The notes below the pieces were generated by a model. The model was not told where the DNA came from. It ran no database searches and was given only the letters and a program-made list of their open reading frames with translations. Made by a program: the position numbers and the translations under genes. From assembly GCA_016712535.1 (NCBI GenBank), contig JADJQW010000002.1, positions 1,798,001 to 1,862,000 on the forward strand: a stretch of DNA of 64,000 nt. The letters run 5' to 3'. The DNA comes from Flavobacteriales bacterium. GTDB taxonomy: Bacteria; Bacteroidota; Bacteroidia; Flavobacteriales_F; PHOS-HE28. This document shows, in pieces, positions 25,919 to 33,149 of this stretch (position 1 is the stretch's first letter; each line of letters begins with the position of its first letter).

Positions 25919-26213
25919 TCACGCCTCCGCCTTCGCCTTCTTCTTCCCCTTGCCGTTCTCCTTCTCATCAATCGGCTTCCGCAGCACGATCTTCCCATCG
26001 AACACATCGATCACCTGTTCCACGCCGGGTTCGAGCGTGCCTGCGATGATCTGACGGCTCATCTCATTGAGGAGCTCCTTCTGGATCAGGCGCTTCACCG
26101 GTCGGGCACCAAACTGCGGGTCGAAGCCGGCCGATCCAATGTGCTCGAGTCCTTCCTCGATGGGAATCTGGTTGATGCCCTTCTCTTCGAGCTGCTTCGC
26201 TTGATCGTGCGGT
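25919..26213 (-). pseudogene. clpB 3'-end remnant 1
   Basis: On the minus strand this stretch encodes the last about 95 residues of a ClpB: a degraded EEKGINQIP segment, then GFDPQFGARPVKRLIQKELL, RQIIAGTLEPG, and VIDVFDGKIVLRKPIDEKE with a lysine-rich tail and a stop at 25919-25921. It has no start of its own. It differs from the resident clpB at many positions, more than remnant 2 does (ISTTGFDP in ClpB reads IGSAGFDP here), so it is the older copy or came from a different clpB allele. The 420 bp between the two neighbouring genes hold nothing else except the terminator and a promoter-like box. Confidence 0.85.
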
Positions 26214-26255
26214 TTTGGATTCTAGGTCAAACCTATTCTGCAAATGTTGATCTCC

Positions 26256-26263
26256 TAGCTTTG
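26256..26263 (+). promoter_or_regulatory. TAGCTTTG -7 element of FISUMP unit 2
   Basis: Perfect TAnnTTTG. A transcript starting about 7 nt downstream would begin at about 26270, which favours the ATG at 26283 over the one at 26271. Confidence 0.45.
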
Positions 26264-26282
26264 AACGCATATGGCATCCAGC

Positions 26283-26810
26283 ATGACCAGATCATTCGCA
26301 CTCGCAGCATCCGGACTGTTCTGCTTTCAGGTTGCGCAAGCCCAGTATGTCACCTACCGTTTCACGGATGGCTCGTTGGTCAGTCATGCTGTGACCGATG
26401 TTCGCAGCACGGACATCGAGGGCGCCGACATGCGTGTCTTCTTATGGGATGGCACTACCTACATCTGGAACCTCAGCAGTTTGGCCAAGTACCAGTTCAC
26501 GGACATCTCGACAGATATGCCCGAGGGGTCCTTCGTTCTTGAGCCGGTCAAGGTTTTCCCCAACCCAAGCAATGGGGAGTTGCGCATCGGGATCGTGGCG
26601 AATGGGAGCGGAGAGGTGGAGGTGACAATAAGGGATTTGCGGGGTGGGCTTGTTTCGACCGTTAGCAAAGGGCCATTGCCCGCTGGAAGGCATGAACTCG
26701 TCTGGGACGGACGAGATGCCCAAGGCATGCTGGTGGCCGATGGAAACTACCTCGTCCGTGTGGTCCAAGGTCCGCGTTCTGCCACGCTTCAAGTGATCGT
26801 CCTGCATTGA
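26283..26810 (+). CDS. Small secreted protein with FlgD-like/T9SS type A C-terminus
   Basis: A 175-residue exported protein with signal peptide MTRSFALAASGLFCFQVAQAQ; an in-frame ATG 12 bp upstream is also possible. The N-terminal part (YVTYRFTDGSLVSHAVTDV) has a short beta domain resembling the N-termini of its FISUMP neighbours. Residues about 90-175 contain VKVFPNPSNGELRIGI, VTIRDLRG and GRHELVWDGRDAQGMLVADGNYLVRV, the FlgD Ig-like version of a T9SS type A domain. The next FISUMP gene begins 19 bp downstream, so the two form an operon. No enzymatic motif is seen. Confidence 0.82.
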   Translation: MTRSFALAASGLFCFQVAQAQYVTYRFTDGSLVSHAVTDVRSTDIEGADMRVFLWDGTTYIWNLSSLAKYQFTDISTDMPEGSFVLEPVKVFPNPSNGELRIGIVANGSGEVEVTIRDLRGGLVSTVSKGPLPAGRHELVWDGRDAQGMLVADGNYLVRVVQGPRSATLQVIVLH

Positions 26811-26829
26811 ACCCGCGAATCAGAGCACG

Positions 26830-28041
26830 ATGAACCGGATCCTCATTACTTCCTGGCTTCTTAGCTGCACTGTCACTCTGCATGCCCAAGGCAGCTTGAA
26901 CATCCACCGGAACACTGGGTCACCACCTGTCACACAGGTGAGCATGTCGGAGATCGACAGTGTGGTGAACCAATTGGAGCCGCCACCTGCCCAGTTGCGT
27001 GTGCATCGAACGGACGGCAGTGTGCAGGCCTTTCCTTTTTCGATCATTGATAGCGTCACCTACAGCCCGGCAGGTCCGGAAGGAACGGGCTTGGTGGCTA
27101 CCATGCCACCCCTTTCGGTGCACTCCATGGCGGCGAATTGCCGGGGTTATGTTGGGGATATCGGCGACTCACCGGTCACTTCTCGGGGTATCTGCTATGG
27201 TACTGAACCTCTCCCCGACCTCGGAGGGGAATTCGTCACCGCATCCGGTAGCGCCGGGCTGTTCTATGCATGGGTCGTTGGACTGCAACCGGAGGTCACT
27301 TACTATGCGCGGGCTTTCGTCACCAATGCCCAAGGGACGGCCTACGGCAATCAGACCAGTTTCATGACACTCCCTAGCACACCACTGAATGAGGACATCA
27401 CCTATGGCTCAGTGACCGATCAGGATGGCAACAGCTATGCGACGGTGGCCATCGGGACGCAAGTGTGGATGGCCGAGAACCTGCGTTCGTCCTCCTATGC
27501 GAATGGTGACCCCATACCCAATTCAACCGAACCCGCTGGGTGGGGCTGGACCGCTCCGGAAGAAGGGGCCTGGTGCCTCTACAACAACGACCCGAACTTC
27601 GATACGATCATAGGCAAGTTGTACAACTGGTACGCGGTGAATGATCCGCGCAACATTTGCCCGAGCGGATGGCACGTGCCGACGGAATTGGACTGGCAGA
27701 CCATGGAACTGGGAATGGGCATGCCCGTTGAGGACTTGGAGCTCACTGGGAATCGAGGAATTGGTGAACAGGTCGGCCTGAAGTTGAGGACCACGGGTAA
27801 CCAATTCTGGATCGGCACCATGCCTGCTACGAACGAGAGCGGTTTCTCCGGTATCGCAGCAGGCAGAAGGAACCTGGACGGGCCTTTTGTGACCTTGGTG
27901 CAAGAGGCTTGGTGGTGGACGGCAACAGATGTCGGAGGCAACTATGCAAGGACACGATCGATACATAATGGCAGCGCTGGGGTTGACGCGATCCATGTTG
28001 TCTATCCTGTCGGACTGTCGGTCCGTTGCGTGATGGATTGA
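26830..28041 (+). CDS. Secreted FISUMP-domain protein, unit 2
   Basis: A 403-residue exported protein with signal peptide MNRILITSWLLSCTVTLHAQ. The region after it contains a fibronectin-like segment (about 90-175, YYARAFVTNAQGTAYG) instead of the internal sorting-like domain found in units 1 and 3. The FISUMP domain covers about 190-403: VTDQDGNSYATVAIGTQVWMAENLR, YGKLYNWYAV-type motif (GKLYNWYAVNDPRNICPSGWHVPT), and the terminal SVRCVMD. It lies 19 bp after the small T9SS-type gene. It is a more distant paralogue than units 1 and 3 are to each other. Function unknown. Confidence 0.88.
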   Translation: MNRILITSWLLSCTVTLHAQGSLNIHRNTGSPPVTQVSMSEIDSVVNQLEPPPAQLRVHRTDGSVQAFPFSIIDSVTYSPAGPEGTGLVATMPPLSVHSMAANCRGYVGDIGDSPVTSRGICYGTEPLPDLGGEFVTASGSAGLFYAWVVGLQPEVTYYARAFVTNAQGTAYGNQTSFMTLPSTPLNEDITYGSVTDQDGNSYATVAIGTQVWMAENLRSSSYANGDPIPNSTEPAGWGWTAPEEGAWCLYNNDPNFDTIIGKLYNWYAVNDPRNICPSGWHVPTELDWQTMELGMGMPVEDLELTGNRGIGEQVGLKLRTTGNQFWIGTMPATNESGFSGIAAGRRNLDGPFVTLVQEAWWWTATDVGGNYARTRSIHNGSAGVDAIHVVYPVGLSVRCVMD

Positions 28042-28120
28042 TGTATGGCGTCTTCAGAGCTTACTGCAGGACGATGCATTGAGGTTGGATGAGAGGACGA
28101 TGATCCATGGATGTGCGAAT

Positions 28121-28148
28121 GAATGAGGCCCCCATCGGGGCCTCATTC
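28121..28148. terminator. Bidirectional terminator between FISUMP unit 2 and clpB remnant 2
   Basis: GAATGAGGCCCC (28121-28132) pairs with GGGGCCTCATTC (28137-28148), loop 4 nt. It is convergent between the FISUMP unit 2 stop and the remnant. Confidence 0.8.
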
Positions 28149-28169
28149 AATTCCATGGTCCAGAACCGC

Positions 28170-28571
28170 TCACACGTTGGCCTTTTCCTTCTTCCCCTTC
28201 CCGTTCTTCTCCTTCTCATCTATCGGCTTCCGCAGCACGATCTTCCCATCGAACACATCGATCACCTGCGGCTTGCCGGTCTCCAGCGTGCCCGCGATGA
28301 TCTGCTTGCTCAACTCGTTCAGCAGCTCCTTTTGGATCATGCGCTTGATGGGCCGCGCACCGAACTGCGGATCGAAGCCGGTGGTGGAGATGTGTGCGAT
28401 CAACTCCCTGCCATACGGCAGGCAGGCTCGCTGGGGATGAGGTGGATGTCCTTCTCCTCCAGTTTGTGAATCAGCCTATGCAGATGCAGCTTCACGATCT
28501 CGTGCACATCACGTCGGCTCAGCCGACGGAGCATGATCAGCTCGGCCGAGAAATAAAGGTCCCGGCGGTTG
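28170..28571 (-). pseudogene. clpB 3'-end remnant 2
   Basis: Covers about the last 130 codons of clpB. The final 77 codons are intact and nearly identical to the resident gene (ISTTGFDPQFGARPIKRMIQ, LSKQIIAGTLETGKPQVID, DGKIVLRKP) before a short lysine-rich tail. Upstream of that the frame is broken by a 20-bp palindromic insertion (28407-28426) and by a second insertion at about 28546-28564 next to the edge ELIM...NRR. Beyond 28571 the similarity to clpB stops and the promoter region of FISUMP unit 3 starts. Without a start codon it should be silent. The 585 bp between the flanking genes hold only this remnant and the terminator. Confidence 0.9.
28407..28426. repeat. 20-bp palindromic insertion in clpB remnant 2
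   Basis: CCTGCCATACGGCAGGCAGG: CCTGCC and GGCAGG pair around ATAC. Absent at the matching place in the intact clpB (GATCAGCTC|CTCGCTCGGG), so the insertion point is exact. Confidence 0.75.
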
Positions 28572-28626
28572 ACCTTAGCTCACTGTATATCGATTCCGAA
28601 TATTTTGGCTCCACCTACCCGTCGCC

Positions 28627-29937
28627 ATGAAACGCTTTTCGACCCTTGTGCTCGTGGTCATCTCCTTCATCAGCCAGGTGAGGTCCCAGGTCATCACCAT
28701 CACCTTTGAAGGCACACTGAATGCTTTGCCCATACCGTTGGACAGCATCCTCGTGATGAACCTGACGGCCGGTGGAGACACCATGGTCTATTTCCCGGAC
28801 AATGTGCTGGTGCTCGACGGCACCACAGGTATTGCGCGAGGGAACCAGTCAGCCATGACTATGCAGGGCTGGCCGAATCCCTTTGTGGGCAGCACGGAGG
28901 TGGCGCTCAGTGCAACAAGTGGCGAACTGTTGCTCACCCTCCAGGATGCCACAGGACGCTTGTTGAAGAGCCATACGCTCGAGGTGGCGGAAGGAGTACA
29001 CCGCTTCCGCATCGATTGCGGGCAGCCCGGGATGCACTTGCTGATGGCGCGGCAGAGTGCTGTGAGCCGCACCGTTCGCCTGATGGCAGCGGAAGGCCAG
29101 GGTGCATCGGACCTGCAGTACAATGGACTGTGGGGAAGCGGCAGGGCGAAAGACGATCGCTCCTTGTTCACCTGGATGCCCGGTGACGAATTGCGTTACA
29201 TCGGCTATGCGACGGACGCTGGCATCGCGCACAGCGCGGCCATCGATGAGGTGCCGGTGGCTTCGGCGACGCGCACCTTCGCGTTGTTCGCGGGTCTTGC
29301 TTGTTCGGAGTCGCCCACAGTGACGGATGTTGATGGGAATGTTTACCGCAGCGTGCGGATCGGCGGGCAGTGCTGGATGGCAGAGAACCTGAAGACCACG
29401 CGGAACAATGATGGAACTGATATACCGAATGTAACAGACGGCGCGGCCTGGAGCCAACTGAGCAGCGACGCTTGGTGTTACTATAACAATAGCCCGGCCA
29501 GTGCCATCTATGGCAAGCTCTACAATTGGTATGTCGCCACCAACACCAACATCTGCCCCCAAGGCTGGCATGTGCCTACCGATGCGGAGTGGCAACAGTT
29601 GGAACTCACTCTGGGCATGCCTGCTGGCGAGGTGAGCAACACAAGCTTCAGGGGGGCGGCGCAGAACGTTGGCGGTAAAATGAAGGCCACCACTCTATGG
29701 GTTGCCCCCAATACTGGCGCTACCAACGAAAGCGGCTTCTCAGGCCTTCCGGGCGGCTTCCGCACCAACGCCAATGGCGCCTTCAACTACCTTGGCAACG
29801 CCGGTTTCTGGTGGAGTGTCTCGGAGAGTGGTGCAGAGGACGCTTGGTACCGCACCCTGGACGGCAACGATGCAGGTGTCTACAGGTTCAACAGCGCAAA
29901 GAGGGATGGTTTCTGTCTGCGTTGCATCAGGGATTGA
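28627..29937 (+). CDS. Secreted FISUMP-domain protein, unit 3
   Basis: A 436-residue exported protein, clearly the sister of unit 1: signal peptide MKRFSTLVLVVISFISQVRSQ, the VITITFEGTLNA ... DSILVMNLTAGGDTMVY domain, the internal T9SS type A-like domain (MQGWPNPFVGSTEV ... DATGRLLKSHTL ... GMHLLMA), the linker SLFTWMPGDELRYIGYATDAGIA that is nearly identical in unit 1, and the FISUMP domain (IGGQCWMAENLKTT, YGKLYNWYVA, GWHVPTDAEWQQLE, GFCLRCIRD). The upstream 50 bp also align with unit 1 (GGTTGA 55-60 bp before the ATG and a TAnnTTGG-like box). Function unknown. Confidence 0.9.
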   Translation: MKRFSTLVLVVISFISQVRSQVITITFEGTLNALPIPLDSILVMNLTAGGDTMVYFPDNVLVLDGTTGIARGNQSAMTMQGWPNPFVGSTEVALSATSGELLLTLQDATGRLLKSHTLEVAEGVHRFRIDCGQPGMHLLMARQSAVSRTVRLMAAEGQGASDLQYNGLWGSGRAKDDRSLFTWMPGDELRYIGYATDAGIAHSAAIDEVPVASATRTFALFAGLACSESPTVTDVDGNVYRSVRIGGQCWMAENLKTTRNNDGTDIPNVTDGAAWSQLSSDAWCYYNNSPASAIYGKLYNWYVATNTNICPQGWHVPTDAEWQQLELTLGMPAGEVSNTSFRGAAQNVGGKMKATTLWVAPNTGATNESGFSGLPGGFRTNANGAFNYLGNAGFWWSVSESGAEDAWYRTLDGNDAGVYRFNSAKRDGFCLRCIRD

Positions 29938-29955
29938 ATGATGCGGTCTTGTTCG

Positions 29956-29993
29956 GAACAGCGAAGGCTCCGAAAATGGAGCCTTCGCTGTTC
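29956..29993. terminator. Bidirectional terminator between FISUMP unit 3 and clpB
   Basis: A perfect 16-bp stem, GAACAGCGAAGGCTCC (29956-29971) with GGAGCCTTCGCTGTTC (29978-29993), loop of 6 nt; serves the two convergent genes. Confidence 0.88.
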
Positions 29994-30009
29994 TGGTATG
30001 ACTACCAGG

Positions 30010-32667
30010 TCAAACCTCCGCCTTGCTCTTCCGGGCCTTCCCGTTCCCGTTCGCCTTCTCCGCCTCCTTCGCATCCACGGGCTTCCGCAGCACGATCTTC
30101 CCATCGAACACGTCGATCACTTGCGGTTTGCCGGTCTCCAGCGTACCTGCGATGATCTGCTTGCTCAACTCGTTGAGCAGTTCCTTCTGGATCATGCGCT
30201 TGATCGGCCGTGCACCGAATTGAGGATCGAAGCCGGTGGTGGAGATGTGGGCGATCAGCTCCTCGCTCGGGATGAGGTGGATGTCCTTCTCCTCCAGCTT
30301 CTGCATGAGCAGGTGCAGCTGCAGCTTCACGATCTCGCGCACGTCGCTCGGGCTCAGCGGACGGAACATGATCAGCTCGTCCACGCGGTTGAGGAACTCG
30401 GGGCGCACGGTCTTGCGCAGCAGGTCCATCACCTGATCGCGCGTGCGGTCGATCACCTCATCCGTCACCTTGTCCTTCGCGCCTTCGAAGTTCTCCTGGA
30501 TGATGTGCGAGCCGATGTTGCTCGTCATGATGATGATGGTGTTCTTGAAGTTCACCACGCGGCCCTTGTTGTCGGTGAGGCGGCCGTCGTCGAGCACTTG
30601 CAGCAGGATGTTCCATACGTCGGGGTGCGCTTTTTCGATCTCGTCGAGCAGCACCACGCTGTAGGGCTTGCGGCGCACAGCCTCGGTGAGTTGGCCGCCT
30701 TCATCGTAGCCCACGTAGCCCGGAGGCGCGCCCACGAGGCGGGAGACGCTGTGGCGCTCCTGGTACTCGCTCATGTCGATGCGCGTCATGGCGTGCTCGT
30801 CGTTGAAGAGGATCTCGCTGAGCGCTTTCGCCAATTCGGTCTTGCCCACGCCCGTGGTGCCGAGGAAGATGAATGAGCCGATGGGCCGCTTCTCATCGCC
30901 CATGCCGGCGCGGCTGCGGCGAACGGCGTCGGCCACGGCGCGCACGGCTTCGTCCTGACCGATCACGCGCTTGTGCAGCTCGTCCTCCAGCTTCAGCAGT
31001 TTGCTGCGCTCGGCTTCGAGCATGCGGGTGACGGGCACGCCCGTCCAGCGGCTCACCACGGCGGCGATCTCCTCCACGTCCACTTCCTCCTTGATCATCT
31101 TGCTGTCCGCCTGCATCAGGAGCAGCTCATCCTTTGCCGTGAGCAATTCCTTCTCGGTCTCCTGGATGCGGCCGTAGCGGATCTCGGCCACCTTGCCGAA
31201 GTCGCCTTCGCGCTCGAACTGCGCGGCCTGGTGCTTCAGCTCCTCAATCTTGTCCTTGGCGCTGTTGATGCGCTCCACCAGCGCACGCTCGCTCTCCCAG
31301 CGGGCCTTGAAGCCGTCGCGGCGTCCGCCCAGCTCGGCCAGTTCCTTGTTGATCTCGGCGAGCTTCGGCTCGTCGTTCTCGCGCTTGATGGCCTCGCGCT
31401 CGATCTCCAGTTGCATGATGCGGCGGTCGATCTCGTCGAGCTCCTCGGGCTTGGAGTTGATCTCCATGCGCAGTTTGCTCGCGGCCTCGTCGATGAGGTC
31501 GATGGCCTTGTCCGGTAGGAAACGATCGGCGATGTAGCGCGTGCTCAGCTCCACGGCGGCGATGATCGCGGCGTCCTTGATGAGCACCTTGTGGTGGCTC
31601 TCGTACTTCTCCTTCAGGCCGCGCAGGATGGAGATGGCGTCCTCGCGGTTGGGCTCATCCACCATCACCTTCTGGAAGCGGCGCTCCAGGGCCTTGTCCT
31701 TCTCGAAGTACTTCTGGTACTCGTTGAGCGTGGTGGCGCCGATGCTGCGCAGCTCACCGCGGGCCAGGGCGGGCTTCAGGATGTTGGCCGCGTCCATGGC
31801 GCCTTCGCCGCCGCCCGCGCCAACGAGCGTGTGGATCTCGTCGATGAAGAGGATGACGGTGCCTTCCGAGGCGATCACTTCTTTCACCACGGCTTTGAGT
31901 CGCTCCTCGAATTCGCCCTTGTACTTCGCGCCGGCAATGAGCGCAGCGATGTCGAGCGCGTACACCTGCTTCCCTTGCAGGTCCTCGGGGATGTCACCGC
32001 TGACGATGCGCTGGGCGATGCCCTCGGCGATGGCGGTCTTGCCCACGCCGGGCTCACCGATCAGGATCGGGTTGTTCTTGGTGCGGCGGCTGAGGATCTG
32101 CAGCACGCGGCGGATCTCCTCGTCGCGGCCGATGACGGGATCGAGCTTGTTGTCCTTGGCGAGCTGGTTGAGGTTCTTGGCGTACTTGTTCAGCGCGTTG
32201 TAGGTCTCCTCCTGGCTCTGGCTGGTCACCTTGCCGCCCTTGCGCAGGTCCTTGATCGCCGCGATCAAATCCTTCTTGGTGACGCCGTTGTCCTTCAGCA
32301 ATTGGCTCACGGTATCGCCGCTGTCGAGGATGCCGATGAGCATGTGCTCCACGCTGGCGAACTCATCGCCGAACTCCTTCAGCGCGGCCAGGGCCTTGGT
32401 GAGCGCATCGCTGCTGTAACGCGAAAGGCTGATCTGCCCACCGCTCACTTTCGGATAGCCCTGCACGATGCGGTCCAGCGCCTGGGTCATCGCCGGCACG
32501 TTCACATTGAGCTTCTTCAGCAGGAAGGGCGTCACATCGGGATCCACTTCCAGGATGCCCTTGAGCAGGTGTCCGTTCTCAAGCATCTGCTGGCCGTATC
32601 CGGTGGCGATGGTCTGCGCCTGTTGGATGGCCTGCTGGGAGCGGATGGTGAATTTGTTGAGGTCCAT
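30010..32667 (-). CDS. clpB: ATP-dependent chaperone ClpB
   Basis: ClpB is a hexameric AAA+ disaggregase that works with DnaK to rescue aggregated proteins. The 885-residue product has the Clp-N repeats (MDLNKFTIRSQQAIQQAQ ... ISLSRYSSDALTKAL), AAA-1 with Walker A GEPGVGKT at about 204, the ClpB-type middle coiled coil (about 400-530, rich in Glu/Lys/Arg), AAA-2 with Walker A GTTGVGKT at about 601, GAPPGYVGYDEGGQLT, and the D2-small domain ending in VIDVFDGKIVLRKP. A lysine-rich low-complexity tail follows. ATG 32667 is chosen. Copies of its 3' end lie at 28170-28571, 25919-26213 and 24445-24477. Confidence 0.97.
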   Translation of the reverse strand: MDLNKFTIRSQQAIQQAQTIATGYGQQMLENGHLLKGILEVDPDVTPFLLKKLNVNVPAMTQALDRIVQGYPKVSGGQISLSRYSSDALTKALAALKEFGDEFASVEHMLIGILDSGDTVSQLLKDNGVTKKDLIAAIKDLRKGGKVTSQSQEETYNALNKYAKNLNQLAKDNKLDPVIGRDEEIRRVLQILSRRTKNNPILIGEPGVGKTAIAEGIAQRIVSGDIPEDLQGKQVYALDIAALIAGAKYKGEFEERLKAVVKEVIASEGTVILFIDEIHTLVGAGGGEGAMDAANILKPALARGELRSIGATTLNEYQKYFEKDKALERRFQKVMVDEPNREDAISILRGLKEKYESHHKVLIKDAAIIAAVELSTRYIADRFLPDKAIDLIDEAASKLRMEINSKPEELDEIDRRIMQLEIEREAIKRENDEPKLAEINKELAELGGRRDGFKARWESERALVERINSAKDKIEELKHQAAQFEREGDFGKVAEIRYGRIQETEKELLTAKDELLLMQADSKMIKEEVDVEEIAAVVSRWTGVPVTRMLEAERSKLLKLEDELHKRVIGQDEAVRAVADAVRRSRAGMGDEKRPIGSFIFLGTTGVGKTELAKALSEILFNDEHAMTRIDMSEYQERHSVSRLVGAPPGYVGYDEGGQLTEAVRRKPYSVVLLDEIEKAHPDVWNILLQVLDDGRLTDNKGRVVNFKNTIIIMTSNIGSHIIQENFEGAKDKVTDEVIDRTRDQVMDLLRKTVRPEFLNRVDELIMFRPLSPSDVREIVKLQLHLLMQKLEEKDIHLIPSEELIAHISTTGFDPQFGARPIKRMIQKELLNELSKQIIAGTLETGKPQVIDVFDGKIVLRKPVDAKEAEKANGNGKARKSKAEV

Positions 32668-32868
32668 GGTGCTATGCTTGTGTTGGTAGCCGGTGACCAA
32701 GAGCGGAGCGAAATGGGCTCGTGAGCCACTGGCGATGTCTCGCCTATCAACCCCCGCTCCGCACATCGGGAACGGCGCTTCTGGCAGGTGAAGTTCGTGC
32801 GTTACGCCAGAACGTCCATGAGTTCAGGATCAGACTGAAGGAATGACCGAAGCGTTATCCTTGCCCGC

Positions 32869-33072
32869 ATGCACGCTGCCGGCCCTTGGATGCCGCCCTT
32901 CGAGGTGCCCGATGATCCGAAGCGCCGCTGTTTGCTCCAGGTGCGGCACTTCAAGACCTCTGAACTGAGGCTCTTCCTGGCGAAGTACGCGCGCAGCCAT
33001 TGGGTTTTCCCGGACCGCAGCTGGTTGAGCAACGAATGGGAGGTTCTGCGCTGGGCATATGTGAATGAGTGA
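32869..33072 (+). CDS. Small hypothetical protein
   Basis: A 67-residue open frame (MHAAGPWMPPFEVPDDPKR ... WAYVNE) with an unusual amount of Trp, Phe and Arg. No domain recognised. It is in a 480-bp gap between clpB and the giant T9SS protein; the remaining part of that gap shows nothing I can name. A minus-strand frame covers the same bases, so this could also be chance. Confidence 0.35.
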   Translation: MHAAGPWMPPFEVPDDPKRRCLLQVRHFKTSELRLFLAKYARSHWVFPDRSWLSNEWEVLRWAYVNE

Positions 33073-33128
33073 GGCGGCCGAATGCCGATGGCCGCTCTGG
33101 TAGCAGGCAGCAATCGAAGTCCTTCGGG

Positions 33129-33136
33129 TATCTTCA
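33129..33136 (+). promoter_or_regulatory. TATCTTCA element upstream of the giant T9SS protein
   Basis: 13 nt before the ATG at 33150; fits the local TAnnTTC(G/A) pattern. Confidence 0.35.
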
Positions 33137-33149
33137 CCCTGCGGATGCA

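Noticed and set aside
24445..32667. A phage or integrative element with its attachment site in the clpB 3' end
   Set aside because: Repeated clpB ends suggest it, but there is no integrase, excisionase or phage gene, and the breakpoints lie inside clpB without a clear att core; tandem duplication explains the layout better.
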